A stretch of DNA of 64,000 bases from Duffyella gerundensis (GCF_001517405.1 NZ_LN907827.1:3444915-3508914); one strand, 5' to 3'. Counted from the first letter of the stretch, positions 41,406 through 50,635 are shown. Numbers and translations are program-made. Notes: generated from the sequence alone by a model not told the origin.

Positions 41406-42254
41406 CTATTTAGCCTGTAGCCAGCTGCGGCGCAGCAGCCATTGATGAATCAGGGTGATCACCGTCATGATCGCCACCAGCAGCATCGCCAGCGCGCTGC
41501 CCATGTTGGGATCGAGTGAAATGTCGCCCGAGACCAGTGCCGCAATGCGCACCGGCACGACGTTGAAGTTGCCGGTAGTCAGCGCGTAGATGGTGGCGTA
41601 CGCGCCCAGCGCATTCGCCAGCAAAATAACAAAAGTGCCCAGCAGCGCCGGTGAAAGAATCGGCAGGCCGATGTGCCACCAGTAACGCGCGCGGCTGGCG
41701 CCAAGCAGCGAAGCCGACTCCTGCCACTCTTTGCGCAGCCCGATAAACGCCGGATAGAGCAGCAGCAGCGCAAGCGGGATCTGAAACCAGGTGTAAACCA
41801 GAATCATGCCGTCGCGTGAGTAGAGCCGAAAGCTTGCCGCCATGCCCAGGTTGCGCAGCAGCAGCGTCAGGCAGCCGTTGAGGCCCAGCAAAATCACAAA
41901 CGCAAAGGCCAACGGCACACCGGCGAAGTTACTGGTCATATTGGTGAAAGAGAGCATAAAGCGGTGCAGTCGCCCTTCGCCCAGCTGGCTGAGCGAGTAA
42001 CCCGCCACCAGCGCAATCAGCAAGCCATACAGGCTCGACCACAGGGCAATATCCAGCGAGAAGCGAAACGCCTGTTGATAAAATGGCGAGCCGAAAATCT
42101 CGCGATAGTTATCAATGCCCCAGCGTTGATCCACATCGATCCAGAACGCGTTGATTGCCATCCAGATCAGCGGGGCGATCTGGAACGCGATGAAGAACAA
42201 CGCGAACGGCAGCAGGCAGAGCAGCGCGATGCCTTTGCCCTTCACAGGCTGCAC
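41406..42254 (-). CDS. ABC transporter permease (first subunit)
   Basis: A 282-residue permease with six hydrophobic segments and the EAA loop ESASLLGASRARYWWHIGLP (residues about 190-210). It resembles PhnU/PotB-type subunits. Its first 13 bases overlap the end of the hydrolase gene, so the two are probably translationally coupled and made in step. Confidence 0.87.
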   Translation of the reverse strand: MQPVKGKGIALLCLLPFALFFIAFQIAPLIWMAINAFWIDVDQRWGIDNYREIFGSPFYQQAFRFSLDIALWSSLYGLLIALVAGYSLSQLGEGRLHRFMLSFTNMTSNFAGVPLAFAFVILLGLNGCLTLLLRNLGMAASFRLYSRDGMILVYTWFQIPLALLLLYPAFIGLRKEWQESASLLGASRARYWWHIGLPILSPALLGTFVILLANALGAYATIYALTTGNFNVVPVRIAALVSGDISLDPNMGSALAMLLVAIMTVITLIHQWLLRRSWLQAK

Positions 42255-43054
42255 TCCGCCAGCAAGCCGCGACAGACCGGCTTATCGTGCGGCACGCCAA
42301 GCACGTTGCACAGCGTGCCGCACAGCTCGGTTTGACGCGGCTGCAGCGCCGGTTGCAGAGAGAATGCCTCGCCGAAAACAAACAGCGGCACCTCGGTCTC
42401 CTCCGGCAGCGTGCCGCCGTGGCTGCGATCGTCGTTCATACCGTGATCGGCGGTGATCATTACCTGATAACCTGCGGCCAGCCAGCCGGGCAGCCAGAGC
42501 GACAGATAGCTGTCGGCCATGCGCGCCCGATTGCGGTACTGTGCCGACAGCAAGCCGTGGCGATGACCGGCATCGTCGATGTTCATGGGATGAATCAGCA
42601 GAAAATCAGGTTGATAGCGAAGGCGCAGGCTTTCGGCATCTTCGAACAGGTGCGAATCGGGATAACCATCATCGTGATAAAAGTGCCCGTACTGAATGGG
42701 TAATTCAGGCGCCAGCGTATGCCGATCGCGGGCGGCCACGAATGGCGTACGATTATAGAGTTCGCTGACCCAGTGGTACGCCGCCGCCGCGGTGGTTAAT
42801 CCGGCATCACGCGCACAGTGGAACAGGCTGCGCTCTTTGCTCAGGCGGCTAATGCCGTTATGCACAATGCCGCTGGCCACCGGCGTGATGCCGGTGAGAA
42901 TGCACTCATAAAGCGGACGCGACAGCGATGGCAGCTCACAGCGCAGGCTGTAATACGCACCGGTTCCCTGCGCGCATTCGGCATGCAGATAGCCCATTGC
43001 ATGTTGCGCTACCTGATTGCTCAGGCCATCCAGCACCACTAAGATCGCTTTCAT
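42242..43054 (-). CDS. Alkaline-phosphatase-superfamily phosphodiesterase/phosphonohydrolase
   Basis: A 270-residue protein without a signal peptide, so probably cytoplasmic. Metal and catalytic residues of the nucleotide-pyrophosphatase branch are visible: Asp9 in LVVLDG, a Ser nucleophile (Ser45) in PSLSRP where NPP enzymes have Thr, ILTGITPVASGI, Asp159 and His163 in NIDDAGHRHG, Asp202-His203 in TADHGMND, and His211 in SHGG. All ligands for two metals are present, so it should be active on a phosphodiester or phosphonate. It sits inside an ABC import operon, 9 nt after the binding-protein gene. Its substrate is unknown. Confidence 0.82.
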   Translation of the reverse strand: MKAILVVLDGLSNQVAQHAMGYLHAECAQGTGAYYSLRCELPSLSRPLYECILTGITPVASGIVHNGISRLSKERSLFHCARDAGLTTAAAAYHWVSELYNRTPFVAARDRHTLAPELPIQYGHFYHDDGYPDSHLFEDAESLRLRYQPDFLLIHPMNIDDAGHRHGLLSAQYRNRARMADSYLSLWLPGWLAAGYQVMITADHGMNDDRSHGGTLPEETEVPLFVFGEAFSLQPALQPRQTELCGTLCNVLGVPHDKPVCRGLLAECSL

Positions 43055-43063
43055 GCCGACTCC

Positions 43064-44119
43064 TTACTGCTGCATATTGATCACAACGTTTTCCTGCCAC
43101 AGGCGCGGCAGCAGCTTCGAGGTTTTATCCCACGCGGCCTGATCTTTGATCGGACGGGCACTCTTGTACTCGGACTGCGGCAGCAGTTTCGCCTGCACAT
43201 CAGCGGGCAGCGTCAGATGCTCTGCGCGAATTGGACGGGCATAACCGCGCGCCAGATTGATCTGGCCGGCATCAGAAAAGATGTATTCACGCGCCAGTTT
43301 GGCGGCGTTGGGATGCTTCGCATATTTGTTGATAATGGTGGTGTAGCCCGAGGTCACGGAGCCATCGGATGGGATAACCACTTCATAGCGATTTTTATCG
43401 ATCTGATCGCGATAGTTGAGGCCGTTGAAATCCCAGACCACCGCCATCTGCACTTCGCCTTTTTCGATGTTAGCAATCACCGGATCGGTAACGCCGAGCC
43501 GCCCCTGCTTCGCCAGCTCACCAAAAAAGGCCAGCGCTGGTTTGAGATCTTTTTCGTCACCGCCTAACGCATAGTTAGCCGCCAGCACACCGTTAGCCGC
43601 CTGCGCTGCCACGCCGACATCGCCAATGGTGACGGTATATTTGCCCTTTTTCAGATCGGCCCAGCTGTGAGGAATATCTTTGATCTGCTGCTTATCCACC
43701 AGAAAGGCGATGGTGCCGGTATAGGCCAGCGCCCAATGTCCCTCTTTGTCTTTTGCCCAGTCCGGCACCTGATCCCAGTGGCTCGGCTTATAGGGTTGCG
43801 TAACGCCTTTGGCCACCGCGACCGGACCGAATGCCGCGCCAACATCACCGATGTCCGCGCTGGCGTTGCTTTTCTCGGCGGCAAACTTGGCAATCTCCTG
43901 GGCAGAAGACATGTCGGTGTCGCTATGTTGTAAACCGTACTTGCTGCTGAGATCGCTCCAGGTCTCTTTCCAGTTGGCCCAGGTATCTGGCATACCAACG
44001 CTGTTGACCTGGCCTTCACTTTTGGCCGCTTTTTCCAGCGCCGCGGTATCCGCAGCGTTCGCCGCGGAAAATGCACAGAGAATCGAACTGGCTAACAGAG
44101 AGACGAACAAAGGTTTCAT
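43064..44119 (-). CDS. Periplasmic substrate-binding protein of the ABC importer
   Basis: A 351-residue secreted protein with a signal peptide ending SAANA-ADTAALE. It has a type-2 periplasmic-binding-protein pattern: GMPDTWANW at the start, SADIGDVGAAFGP, YTGTIAFLVDKQQI, DFNGLNYRDQ. It resembles iron- and phosphonate-binding proteins rather than sugar receptors. It is the first gene of the five-gene operon, directly behind CTAG-centred operator candidates. Confidence 0.85.
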   Translation of the reverse strand: MKPLFVSLLASSILCAFSAANAADTAALEKAAKSEGQVNSVGMPDTWANWKETWSDLSSKYGLQHSDTDMSSAQEIAKFAAEKSNASADIGDVGAAFGPVAVAKGVTQPYKPSHWDQVPDWAKDKEGHWALAYTGTIAFLVDKQQIKDIPHSWADLKKGKYTVTIGDVGVAAQAANGVLAANYALGGDEKDLKPALAFFGELAKQGRLGVTDPVIANIEKGEVQMAVVWDFNGLNYRDQIDKNRYEVVIPSDGSVTSGYTTIINKYAKHPNAAKLAREYIFSDAGQINLARGYARPIRAEHLTLPADVQAKLLPQSEYKSARPIKDQAAWDKTSKLLPRLWQENVVINMQQ

Positions 44120-44152
44120 AGCTGTTGCTCCAGGTGATAAGTTGGATGGCGT

Positions 44153-44168
44153 GCTGGTCTAGTCCAGC
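44153..44168. promoter_or_regulatory. GntR/UTRA operator candidate 1 (CTAG-centred)
   Basis: GCTGGTCTAGTCCAGC is an imperfect 16-bp palindrome (14 of 16 symmetric). Its core TGGTCTAGTCCA matches the PhnF operator TGGTATAGACCA (known from mycobacteria) at 10 of 12 positions. It lies 34 nt upstream of the binding-protein start. Confidence 0.6.
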
Positions 44169-44178
44169 AAAATCCGAG

Positions 44179-44192
44179 CCAATCTAGCCTGG
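44179..44192. promoter_or_regulatory. GntR/UTRA operator candidate 2 (CTAG-centred)
   Basis: CCAATCTAGCCTGG has the symmetry CCAnnCTAGnnTGG. Its centre is 25 bp from that of the first site. Two CTAG tetramers so close together are unusual in enterobacterial DNA, where CTAG is rare. Confidence 0.5.
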
Positions 44193-44298
44193 CGGTGTGA
44201 CGCTTTTATTTCAGCGCGGCGACAGCGCGATGATGTGGTGTAATTATGCCGTGCCGGCGCTATTACGGTGCAGCACGCCCTTAAATGAGGCTAAGACG

Positions 44299-45009
44299 AT
44301 GGGAAAATTGCTGCTCACCACTGCCGACGCGATCGGTCAGGCGCTGGTTGCAAGGATTGCGGCGGGCGAGTTTCATCAGGGCGATCGCCTGCCTGCGGAA
44401 CGTGAACTCAGCGAGCATTATCGCACCACGCGGATCACGCTACGCGAGGCGCTGGGCCAGCTTGAACAGCAGGGTAAGATTTACCGCGAGTTACGCCGTG
44501 GCTGGTTTGTCGCCCCGCCGCGATTAATTTACAACCCGCTGCATCGCAGCCATTTTCACGCCATGGTCGAGCGTCAGGGCCGCGTCGCCGAGACCGAAGT
44601 GCTCGACGCACGGCCGGTGACGCTGGATCATGCATTAGCGCAAACGCTGGCAATGCACCCCGGCGAAGAAGCCTGGCGCATCAGCCGTCTGCGACGCATC
44701 GACGGTCGCGCGGTGCTTTACGTCGAACATTATCTGAATCCCATCTGGTTTCCCGGTCTGTTAACCGCTGATTTGACCCGCTCACTCACCGAACTCTATT
44801 CACAGCGTTACGGCATCCAATACGGCGGCGTGCGTTTCACCATCCTGCCGGGCCCACTTCCCGCCTTCGCCGCCCCCGCCCTGAAAGTCGCCGCCGGCAG
44901 CCCCGGCTTGTTCATTACCCGCATCAACCGCGACCAGCACAACCGCATCATCGACTGCGACCACGAATACTGGCGCTACGACGCCCTCTGCGTCGATGTT
45001 GAAGCCTGA
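44299..45009 (+). CDS. GntR-family (HutC/UTRA) transcriptional regulator
   Basis: A 236-residue regulator from ATG 44299 (TGAGG site 8 nt upstream). Residues 1-75 form the GntR winged helix (RLPAERELSEHYRTTRITLREALGQLE, given as LPAERELSEHY and TRITLREALGQLE). Residues 90-236 form a UTRA ligand domain ending DHEYWRYDALCV. It resembles PhnR/PhnF regulators. It diverges from the ABC operon and probably controls it through the CTAG-centred sites. The ligand is unknown. In-frame codons upstream to 44197 lack a ribosome site. Confidence 0.87.
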   Translation: MGKLLLTTADAIGQALVARIAAGEFHQGDRLPAERELSEHYRTTRITLREALGQLEQQGKIYRELRRGWFVAPPRLIYNPLHRSHFHAMVERQGRVAETEVLDARPVTLDHALAQTLAMHPGEEAWRISRLRRIDGRAVLYVEHYLNPIWFPGLLTADLTRSLTELYSQRYGIQYGGVRFTILPGPLPAFAAPALKVAAGSPGLFITRINRDQHNRIIDCDHEYWRYDALCVDVEA

Positions 45010-45050
45010 CATCTCGCCCACCATTTAAGGTTCTTTAAGGCCACATTTTT

Positions 45051-45236
45051 AGCTTTGGGCTTTGGGCTTTGGGCTTTGGGCTTTGGGCTTTGGGCTTTGG
45101 GCTTTGGACTTTGGACTTTGGACTTTGGGTTTTGGGTTTTGGGTTTTGGGTTTTGGGTTTTTGGGGTTTTGGGTTTTGGGTTTTTGGGTTTTGGGTTTTG
45201 GGTTTTGGGTTTTGGGTTTTGGGTTTTTAGCTCTGG
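45051..45236 (+). repeat. Heptamer array GGGCTTT / GGACTTT / GGGTTTT
   Basis: Seven GGGCTTT units run from 45057 to 45105 and three GGACTTT units from 45106 to 45126. Fourteen GGG tracts separated by T4 or T5 (mostly GGGTTTT) then run from 45127 to about 45228. One unit has four G residues. The array lies between the convergent gntR and metH genes. It resembles eukaryotic telomere repeats and has strong G-quadruplex potential on the plus strand. Long Gly/Phe/Leu/Trp frames through it are repeat artefacts. Confidence 0.97.
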
Positions 45237-45277
45237 GCTTTTGCTTTTGCTTTTGCTTTTGCTTTTGCTTTTGCTTT
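45237..45277 (+). repeat. Hexamer array GCTTTT
   Basis: Six GCTTTT units plus a partial GCTTT directly follow the heptamer array, after an AGCTCTGG junction. They look like a further slipped derivative of the same sequence. Confidence 0.95.
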
Positions 45278-45490
45278 AAAGATGTTGACCTGGCTTTTGA
45301 CCTTTAGAGGCATCACCACCGCCGAGGCAAAAGCATTTTCCAGGACGAGCCGCAGGGATGCGGCGAGAAGGTGCGTTGAGCAGGAGCGAATCGCGCCTGG
45401 TCCGTCAGGAAAAGGGTTTTGGTGAGGGCACCCGCGCAGCGGGCGGTTGTGTTTGCCGGATAGCGCGGGTGCAGGGCCGGGGCGACTGCC
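45278..45490. other. Non-coding spacer between the two repeat arrays
   Basis: Contains two TTGACCT motifs (45285 and 45297) that recur in the 47-bp repeats, then G/C-rich sequence with small inverted repeats (for example CCCGCGCAGCGGGCGG near 45441). No gene or RNA that I recognise. Confidence 0.5.
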
Positions 45491-45678
45491 GGCCCTGCTC
45501 GGGCTGCCTTCAGGCAGAACGAAATGGCCTTTGACCTGGCCCTGCTCGGGCTGCCTTCAGGCAGAACGAAATAGCCTTTGACCTGGCCCTGCCCGGGCTG
45601 CCTTCAGGCAGAACGAAATAGCCTTTGACCTCGCCCTGTTCGGGCTGCCTTCAGGCAGAACGAAATGGTTTTTGACCT
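45491..45678 (+). repeat. Four tandem 47-bp repeats
   Basis: Units at 45491-45537, 45538-45584, 45585-45631 and 45632-45678. Each begins GGCCCTGCTCGGG (or a close variant), contains the small hairpin CTGCC-TTCA-GGCAG and AACGAAAT, and ends TTTGACCT. The units differ at only a few positions. No unique spacers occur, so this is not a CRISPR array. A degenerate continuation with GTTGGCCT and GTTGACCT follows to 45706. Confidence 0.95.
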
Positions 45679-45736
45679 TAAAACGTTGGCCTCAAGACGT
45701 TGACCTTAAAAAGCCCGCCTGCAAGGCAACACACCC

Positions 45737-48700
45737 TCACTCCGCATCGTAACCCAAATTCGGTGCTAGCCAGCGCTCCACTTCACCTACCGCCATCCCC
45801 TTACGCGCCGCGTAATCTTCAATCTGATCGCGCTGCAGCTGAGCAACGGCAAAGTATTTACTGTCAGGATGGCTGAAGTACCAGCCGGAAACCGACGCAC
45901 CAGGCCACATCGCGAAAGATTCTGTCAGCTGCATGCCGGTATGCGCCTCGACGTCCAGCAGCTGCCAGATAGCCGCTTTCTCAGTATGTTCAGGACAGGC
46001 GGGATAACCCGGCGCCGGACGAATACCCTGATAATTTTCGCGAATCAACTCTTCATTGCTGAGATTTTCATTGGCACCAAAGCCCCAGATCACCTTACGC
46101 ACGCGTTCATGCAGATATTCCGCGAAAGCTTCCGCCAGGCGATCGGCTAACGCCTTCACCATGATCTTGTTGTAATCATCATGCTGGCGATCGTACGCCT
46201 CGGCCAGCGCGTCCTCTTCCAGACCGCCGGTAACGGCAAACGCGCCCAGATAATCCGCTTTACCACTTGATTTCGGCGCCACAAAATCAGCCAGACAGTA
46301 ATTAGCGAAGTCGGTTTTTTGCGTTTGCTGGCGCAGGTGATAGCTCACCTGAATCACCTGTGAACGCGACTCATCGGCATAAACTTCGATGTCGTCGCCA
46401 ACGCGGTTGGCAGGAAATATGCCGACAACGCCGCGCGGCGTCAGGCTGCGATGCGTTGACAGCGTATCAAGCAAGGCGTTGGCATCGGCAAACAGCCGCT
46501 GCGCCTCTTCGCCAACGACCTCATCCTCAAGGATGCGCGGATATTTACCTGCCAGCGACCAGGTCATAAAAAACGGGGTCCAGTCGATATAATTGCGCAG
46601 CGTATCAATGCTGGCGCTGACTTCGCTAACGCCGAGACGATGCGCTACCGGCGGCGTGTAACTTTCCCAGTCGATCGGCAACGCATTATCACGCGCTTCC
46701 TGCAAGGTCACCGGCGGCGTGCGCGGCTTTTTACGTCCATGCTGAATGCGCACCGTTTCATACTCTTTACGCGTGCGGGCAACAAACTCATCATGTTTGC
46801 TGTCGGAAAGCAGCGCAGAAACCACGCCCACGGTGCGTGAAGCGTTTTGCACATAAACCGTTGGGCCGCTGTAGTTCTGCTCAATTTTTACTGCGGTATG
46901 GGCTTTTGAGGTGGTGGCACCACCAATCAGCAGCGGGATAGTAAAACCCTGACGCTCCATCTCTTTGGCCACGTTAACCATCTCGTCGAGCGATGGCGTA
47001 ATTAAGCCGGAAAGCCCAATGATATCGGCGTTGAGCTCTCTGGCAGTGCGCAGGATTTTTTCACCTGGCACCATGACGCCGAGATCGATAATTTCATAGT
47101 TATTACACTGCAGCACGACGCCAACGATATTTTTGCCGATGTCATGTACGTCGCCTTTCACCGTGGCCAGTACGATTTTGCCGTTGGTGCTGCCCACCGC
47201 TTTACTGGCCTCAATATACGGCTCCAGATAAGCCACCGCTTGTTTCATCACGCGTGCGGATTTCACCACCTGCGGCAGGAACATTTTGCCTTCGCCGAAC
47301 AGATCGCCAACCACGTTCATGCCGGACATTAACGGGCCTTCAATCACCTCAATCGGGCGCGAGGCGTTCTGGCGCGCTGCTTCGGTATCTTCCTCAATAA
47401 ATTCGGTAATGCCTTTTACCAGCGCATACTCGAGCCGCTTATCGACCTCCCAACTGCGCCATTCCGCCTGGGGTTTGGTACTATCATCCTCGCTTTTGCT
47501 GCCACGGTATTTCTCAGCCAAATCCAACAGGCGTTCGGTGCCATCGTCCCGGCGATTGCGCACCACATCTTCTACCGCTTCACGCAGCTCGGCGGGCAGA
47601 TCGTCGTAGATTGCCAGCTGACCGGCGTTGACGATGCCCATGTCCATGCCGTTGCGAATGGCGTAATAGAGGAAGACGGCGTGAATCGCTTCGCGAACCG
47701 GGTCGTTGCCACGAAAGGAGAATGAGACGTTGGAGACACCGCCGGAAATCATGGCATGCGGCAGTTCGCGTTTGATATCTTCACAGGCGCCGATAAAATC
47801 CATCGCATAATTATTATGCTCTTCAATGCCGGTGGCTACGGCAAAGATATTGGGGTCAAAGATGATGTCTTCCGGCGGAAAACCGACCTCTTCAGTCAGA
47901 ATTTTATAAGCACGACGGCAAATCTCGATTTTGCGCGCGCGGGTATCCGCCTGACCAACCTCATCAAAGGCCATTACGACCATCGCAGCGCCGTAGCGAC
48001 GCACCAGCCGCGCGTGATGTATAAAGGCGTCAACGCCCTCTTTCATCGAGATGGAGTTGACGATGCCCTTGCCCTGAATGCACTGCAGCCCTTTTTCAAT
48101 CACCTCCCACTTTGAGGAGTCAATCATGATTGGCACCCGCGCGATGTCTGGCTCACCGGCAATCAAGTTGAGAAAGCGCACCATGGCTGCTTCAGCATCC
48201 AGCATGCCTTCATCCATGTTGATATCTATGATTTGCGCGCCGCTTTCTACCTGCTGACGTGCTACATCCAGCGCTTCGTTATATTTCTCTTCTTTGATCA
48301 GCCGCTTAAATTTTGCCGAACCCGTAACGTTGGTGCGTTCGCCAACGTTCACAAACAGCGAATCGGCGCCGATATTCAAGGGTTCCAGACCCGACAACCG
48401 GCAGGCAACCGGCAACGTTGGCACGGTACGCGGTGCCACACCGTCAACGGCGCGCGCCATGGCGGCAATGTGCTGTGGCGTGGTACCACAGCAGCCGCCA
48501 ACGATATTCAAAAAGCCCGCCCGTGCCCATTCACCAATCTGTTCTGCCATGATATCGGCATCAAGATCGTATTCACCAAAGGCGTTGGGTAAGCCAGCGT
48601 TGGGATGAGCTGTCACATAGCTATCGGCAAGGCGTGACAGATCGGCGACATACTGGCGCAGTTCGTCCGGTCCCAGCGCGCAGTTGAGGCCAAAGGAGAG

Positions 48701-49420
48701 CGGTTCCGCATGACGCAGGGAGTTATAAAAGGCCTCAGTAGTTTGACCAGACAGCGTACGGCCTGATGCATCAGTGATGGTGCCGGAAATCATCAATGGC
48801 AGCGCCACGCCCAACGCTTCCTGTTCGCTCTGAATCGCGAAAATGGCCGCTTTGGCGTTTAACGTGTCAAAAACAGTTTCGATCATAAGGAGATCGGCTC
48901 CACCTTCAATCAGCGCGCGTGTTGATTCACGATAGGCGGTTACCAGCTGATTAAACGTGACATTTCGGTAAGCGGGATCGTTAACATCCGGTGAAATGGA
49001 ACAGGTACGATTGGTTGGACCCAATACGCCTGCCACGTACCGCGGACGATCCGGTGTTTTCGCTGTCCATTCATCAGCACAGGCACGTGCCAGCTTCGCC
49101 GCTGTGAAATTTATCTCAGCAGAGAGCGATTCCATATGGTAATCCGCCATCGCAATCGTAGTGGCGTTGAAGGTGTTGGTTTCCAGAATATCAGCGCCCG
49201 CGGCCAGATAAGCGTGGTGAATCTCACTGATGATGTCGGGACGCGTCAGAACCAGCAGATCGTTATTGCCCTGCAGGTCGCTTTGCCAGTCAGCAAAACG
49301 TGCACCGCGAAAATCCTGTTCTGACAGCTTATAGCTCTGGATCATGGTGCCCATGCCGCCATCAAGCAGCATGATACGTCGGGACAGCTGCTGGCGCAGC
49401 GCTTCAATTCTATTGCTCAC
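45737..49420 (-). CDS. metH: Cobalamin-dependent methionine synthase MetH
   Basis: Transfers a methyl group from 5-methyltetrahydrofolate to homocysteine through cobalamin. Domains in order: homocysteine-binding barrel with the zinc site ([16 protein letters not shown]), pterin-binding barrel, the B12 domain with [11 protein letters not shown] (axial His) and [13 protein letters not shown], and the AdoMet reactivation domain ([12 protein letters not shown]). The best start is GTG 49420, with TGAGG 6 nt upstream, giving 1227 residues, the E. coli length. An upstream ATG at 49477 would add 19 unlike residues. It lies directly downstream of metA. Confidence 0.97.
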   Translation of the reverse strand: MSNRIEALRQQLSRRIMLLDGGMGTMIQSYKLSEQDFRGARFADWQSDLQGNNDLLVLTRPDIISEIHHAYLAAGADILETNTFNATTIAMADYHMESLSAEINFTAAKLARACADEWTAKTPDRPRYVAGVLGPTNRTCSISPDVNDPAYRNVTFNQLVTAYRESTRALIEGGADLLMIETVFDTLNAKAAIFAIQSEQEALGVALPLMISGTITDASGRTLSGQTTEAFYNSLRHAEPLSFGLNCALGPDELRQYVADLSRLADSYVTAHPNAGLPNAFGEYDLDADIMAEQIGEWARAGFLNIVGGCCGTTPQHIAAMARAVDGVAPRTVPTLPVACRLSGLEPLNIGADSLFVNVGERTNVTGSAKFKRLIKEEKYNEALDVARQQVESGAQIIDINMDEGMLDAEAAMVRFLNLIAGEPDIARVPIMIDSSKWEVIEKGLQCIQGKGIVNSISMKEGVDAFIHHARLVRRYGAAMVVMAFDEVGQADTRARKIEICRRAYKILTEEVGFPPEDIIFDPNIFAVATGIEEHNNYAMDFIGACEDIKRELPHAMISGGVSNVSFSFRGNDPVREAIHAVFLYYAIRNGMDMGIVNAGQLAIYDDLPAELREAVEDVVRNRRDDGTERLLDLAEKYRGSKSEDDSTKPQAEWRSWEVDKRLEYALVKGITEFIEEDTEAARQNASRPIEVIEGPLMSGMNVVGDLFGEGKMFLPQVVKSARVMKQAVAYLEPYIEASKAVGSTNGKIVLATVKGDVHDIGKNIVGVVLQCNNYEIIDLGVMVPGEKILRTARELNADIIGLSGLITPSLDEMVNVAKEMERQGFTIPLLIGGATTSKAHTAVKIEQNYSGPTVYVQNASRTVGVVSALLSDSKHDEFVARTRKEYETVRIQHGRKKPRTPPVTLQEARDNALPIDWESYTPPVAHRLGVSEVSASIDTLRNYIDWTPFFMTWSLAGKYPRILEDEVVGEEAQRLFADANALLDTLSTHRSLTPRGVVGIFPANRVGDDIEVYADESRSQVIQVSYHLRQQTQKTDFANYCLADFVAPKSSGKADYLGAFAVTGGLEEDALAEAYDRQHDDYNKIMVKALADRLAEAFAEYLHERVRKVIWGFGANENLSNEELIRENYQGIRPAPGYPACPEHTEKAAIWQLLDVEAHTGMQLTESFAMWPGASVSGWYFSHPDSKYFAVAQLQRDQIEDYAARKGMAVGEVERWLAPNLGYDAE

Positions 49421-49444
49421 TGGTAGCCTCACCCGCATCGATCC

Positions 49445-49462
49445 ACTGACAGATCTGTCAGT
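49445..49462. promoter_or_regulatory. 18-bp perfect palindrome before metH
   Basis: ACTGACAGATCTGTCAGT is perfectly symmetric and ends 25 nt before the metH GTG. It could be an operator, or a hairpin in the metH leader. It does not fit the MetR pattern (TGAA-N5-TTCA) or tandem MetJ boxes well. Confidence 0.5.
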
Positions 49463-49495
49463 CAGATATCCTGGCATAATGGTTAATAAGGAGAA

Positions 49496-49526
49496 AGCGG
49501 CAGCACTGTTGACAGACGTTGCCGCT
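49496..49526 (-). terminator. Hairpin between metA and metH
   Basis: Outer stem AGCGGCA (49496-49502) with TGCCGCT (49520-49526), with an inner CTGT/ACAG stem. It is located 15 nt past the metA stop. Only a weak pyrimidine tract follows on the minus strand, so some readthrough into metH is possible. Confidence 0.45.
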
Positions 49527-49540
49527 AAAAATAAGCGGAT

Positions 49541-50470
49541 TTACTCCAGGGTAGGATTCATATGGCGCAGATCGTAAGGCGTGATCTGATAAACATAATA
49601 GTTGAGCCAGTTGGAGAACAGCAGGTTGCCGTGACTACGCCAGCTGGCACGAGGTGGCAGTTCCGGATTGTCCTGTGGGAAGTAATTCCATGGGATTTCC
49701 GGGTGCAGACCCGCCTCATAATCCCGATGATATTCTCCGGAGAGCGTGAGCGCATCATACTCCGGATGACCGGTGACAAACGCCAGGCGCTTGTCTTTGC
49801 TGGCAAACAGGTAGGCGCCCGTTTGTTCTGATTCTGCAAAGATCTCCAGATCGGTGTAATCGCGGATCGCGTCAGCGGGAAAATCAGCATAACGCGAATG
49901 TGGCGCGAGAAAATTATCATCAAAGCCCCGCGTCAGCAGCGCATGAGGGTGCAATATTTGATGCTCATACACGCCGGAGAGTTTTTTTTCACGCGTCAGT
50001 TTGGGAATACCGTAGAGAATATTCAATGCCGCCTGCACCGCCCAACATACAAAGAGTGTTGAGGTGACGTGATCTTTTGCCCAGTGCAATACACGCTGGA
50101 TCTGCGGCCAGTAAGCGACATCATTGAAATCTACTAACCCCAGCGGGGCGCCGGTCACGATCAGTCCGTCATAGTTATCATGTTGAATATCTTCAAAATT
50201 ACAGTAGAAATTATTCAGATGCTCGATGGGTGTATTGCGCGATTCGCGACTATCAATCCGCAGCAGTTGAACATCAATCTGCAAAGGCGAGTTAGAGAGC
50301 AGGCGTAAGAACTGGTTTTCAGTCTCAATCTTTTTTGGCATCAAATTCAGTACCAGCACCTTCAGCGGGCGGATTTCCTGAAGGCTCGCACGCGACGAAG
50401 GCATGACAAAAACATTCTCGTTACGCAGAAAATTAACAGCTGGTAGCTCATCGGGCACCCTGATTGGCAT
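49541..50470 (-). CDS. metA: Homoserine O-succinyltransferase MetA
   Basis: Activates homoserine for methionine synthesis. The protein has 309 residues, as in E. coli. Features are [23 protein letters not shown], the catalytic Cys in [22 protein letters not shown] and the His/Glu pair region [11 protein letters not shown]. Three contiguous MetJ-box-like octamers lie 28 nt upstream, which suggests repression by MetJ and S-adenosylmethionine. metH follows in the same direction after 120 nt; in E. coli aceBAK and iclR lie between them. Confidence 0.97.
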   Translation of the reverse strand: MPIRVPDELPAVNFLRNENVFVMPSSRASLQEIRPLKVLVLNLMPKKIETENQFLRLLSNSPLQIDVQLLRIDSRESRNTPIEHLNNFYCNFEDIQHDNYDGLIVTGAPLGLVDFNDVAYWPQIQRVLHWAKDHVTSTLFVCWAVQAALNILYGIPKLTREKKLSGVYEHQILHPHALLTRGFDDNFLAPHSRYADFPADAIRDYTDLEIFAESEQTGAYLFASKDKRLAFVTGHPEYDALTLSGEYHRDYEAGLHPEIPWNYFPQDNPELPPRASWRSHGNLLFSNWLNYYVYQITPYDLRHMNPTLE

Positions 50471-50497
50471 AACCGTTATTCCTCACTCTAACCATTT

Positions 50498-50521
50498 ATA
50501 CGTTTAGACATCCAGACACCC
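50498..50521. promoter_or_regulatory. MetJ operator (three tandem met boxes) of metA
   Basis: Contiguous octamers ATACGTTT, AGACATCC and AGACACCC match AGACGTCT at 6, 6 and 5 of 8 positions. Tandem imperfect boxes are how MetJ binds cooperatively. The position 28 nt before metA fits the E. coli arrangement. Confidence 0.7.
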
Positions 50522-50635
50522 GAAGATAGCCTGGCGAGAGGTGAAAGTCGAGCGTTCATGCGGTAATTGAAAATGTTTCAGCTTAAAAGAGATAAGCGAT
50601 GCTACAGGTTCAGTGCTGTTGAGAGTGATGTGAAA

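Noticed and set aside
45055..45307. Gly/Phe/Leu/Trp-rich open frames across the heptamer array
   Set aside because: They arise because the 7-bp unit lacks stops in several frames. They start at non-ATG codons without ribosome sites and have no family likeness.
45491..45678. 47-bp repeats as a CRISPR array
   Set aside because: The units are contiguous with no variable spacers, and there are no cas genes nearby.
49421..49477. MetH start at ATG 49477
   Set aside because: It would add 19 unlike residues through the palindrome. The GTG at 49420 has a well-placed ribosome site and gives the family length.
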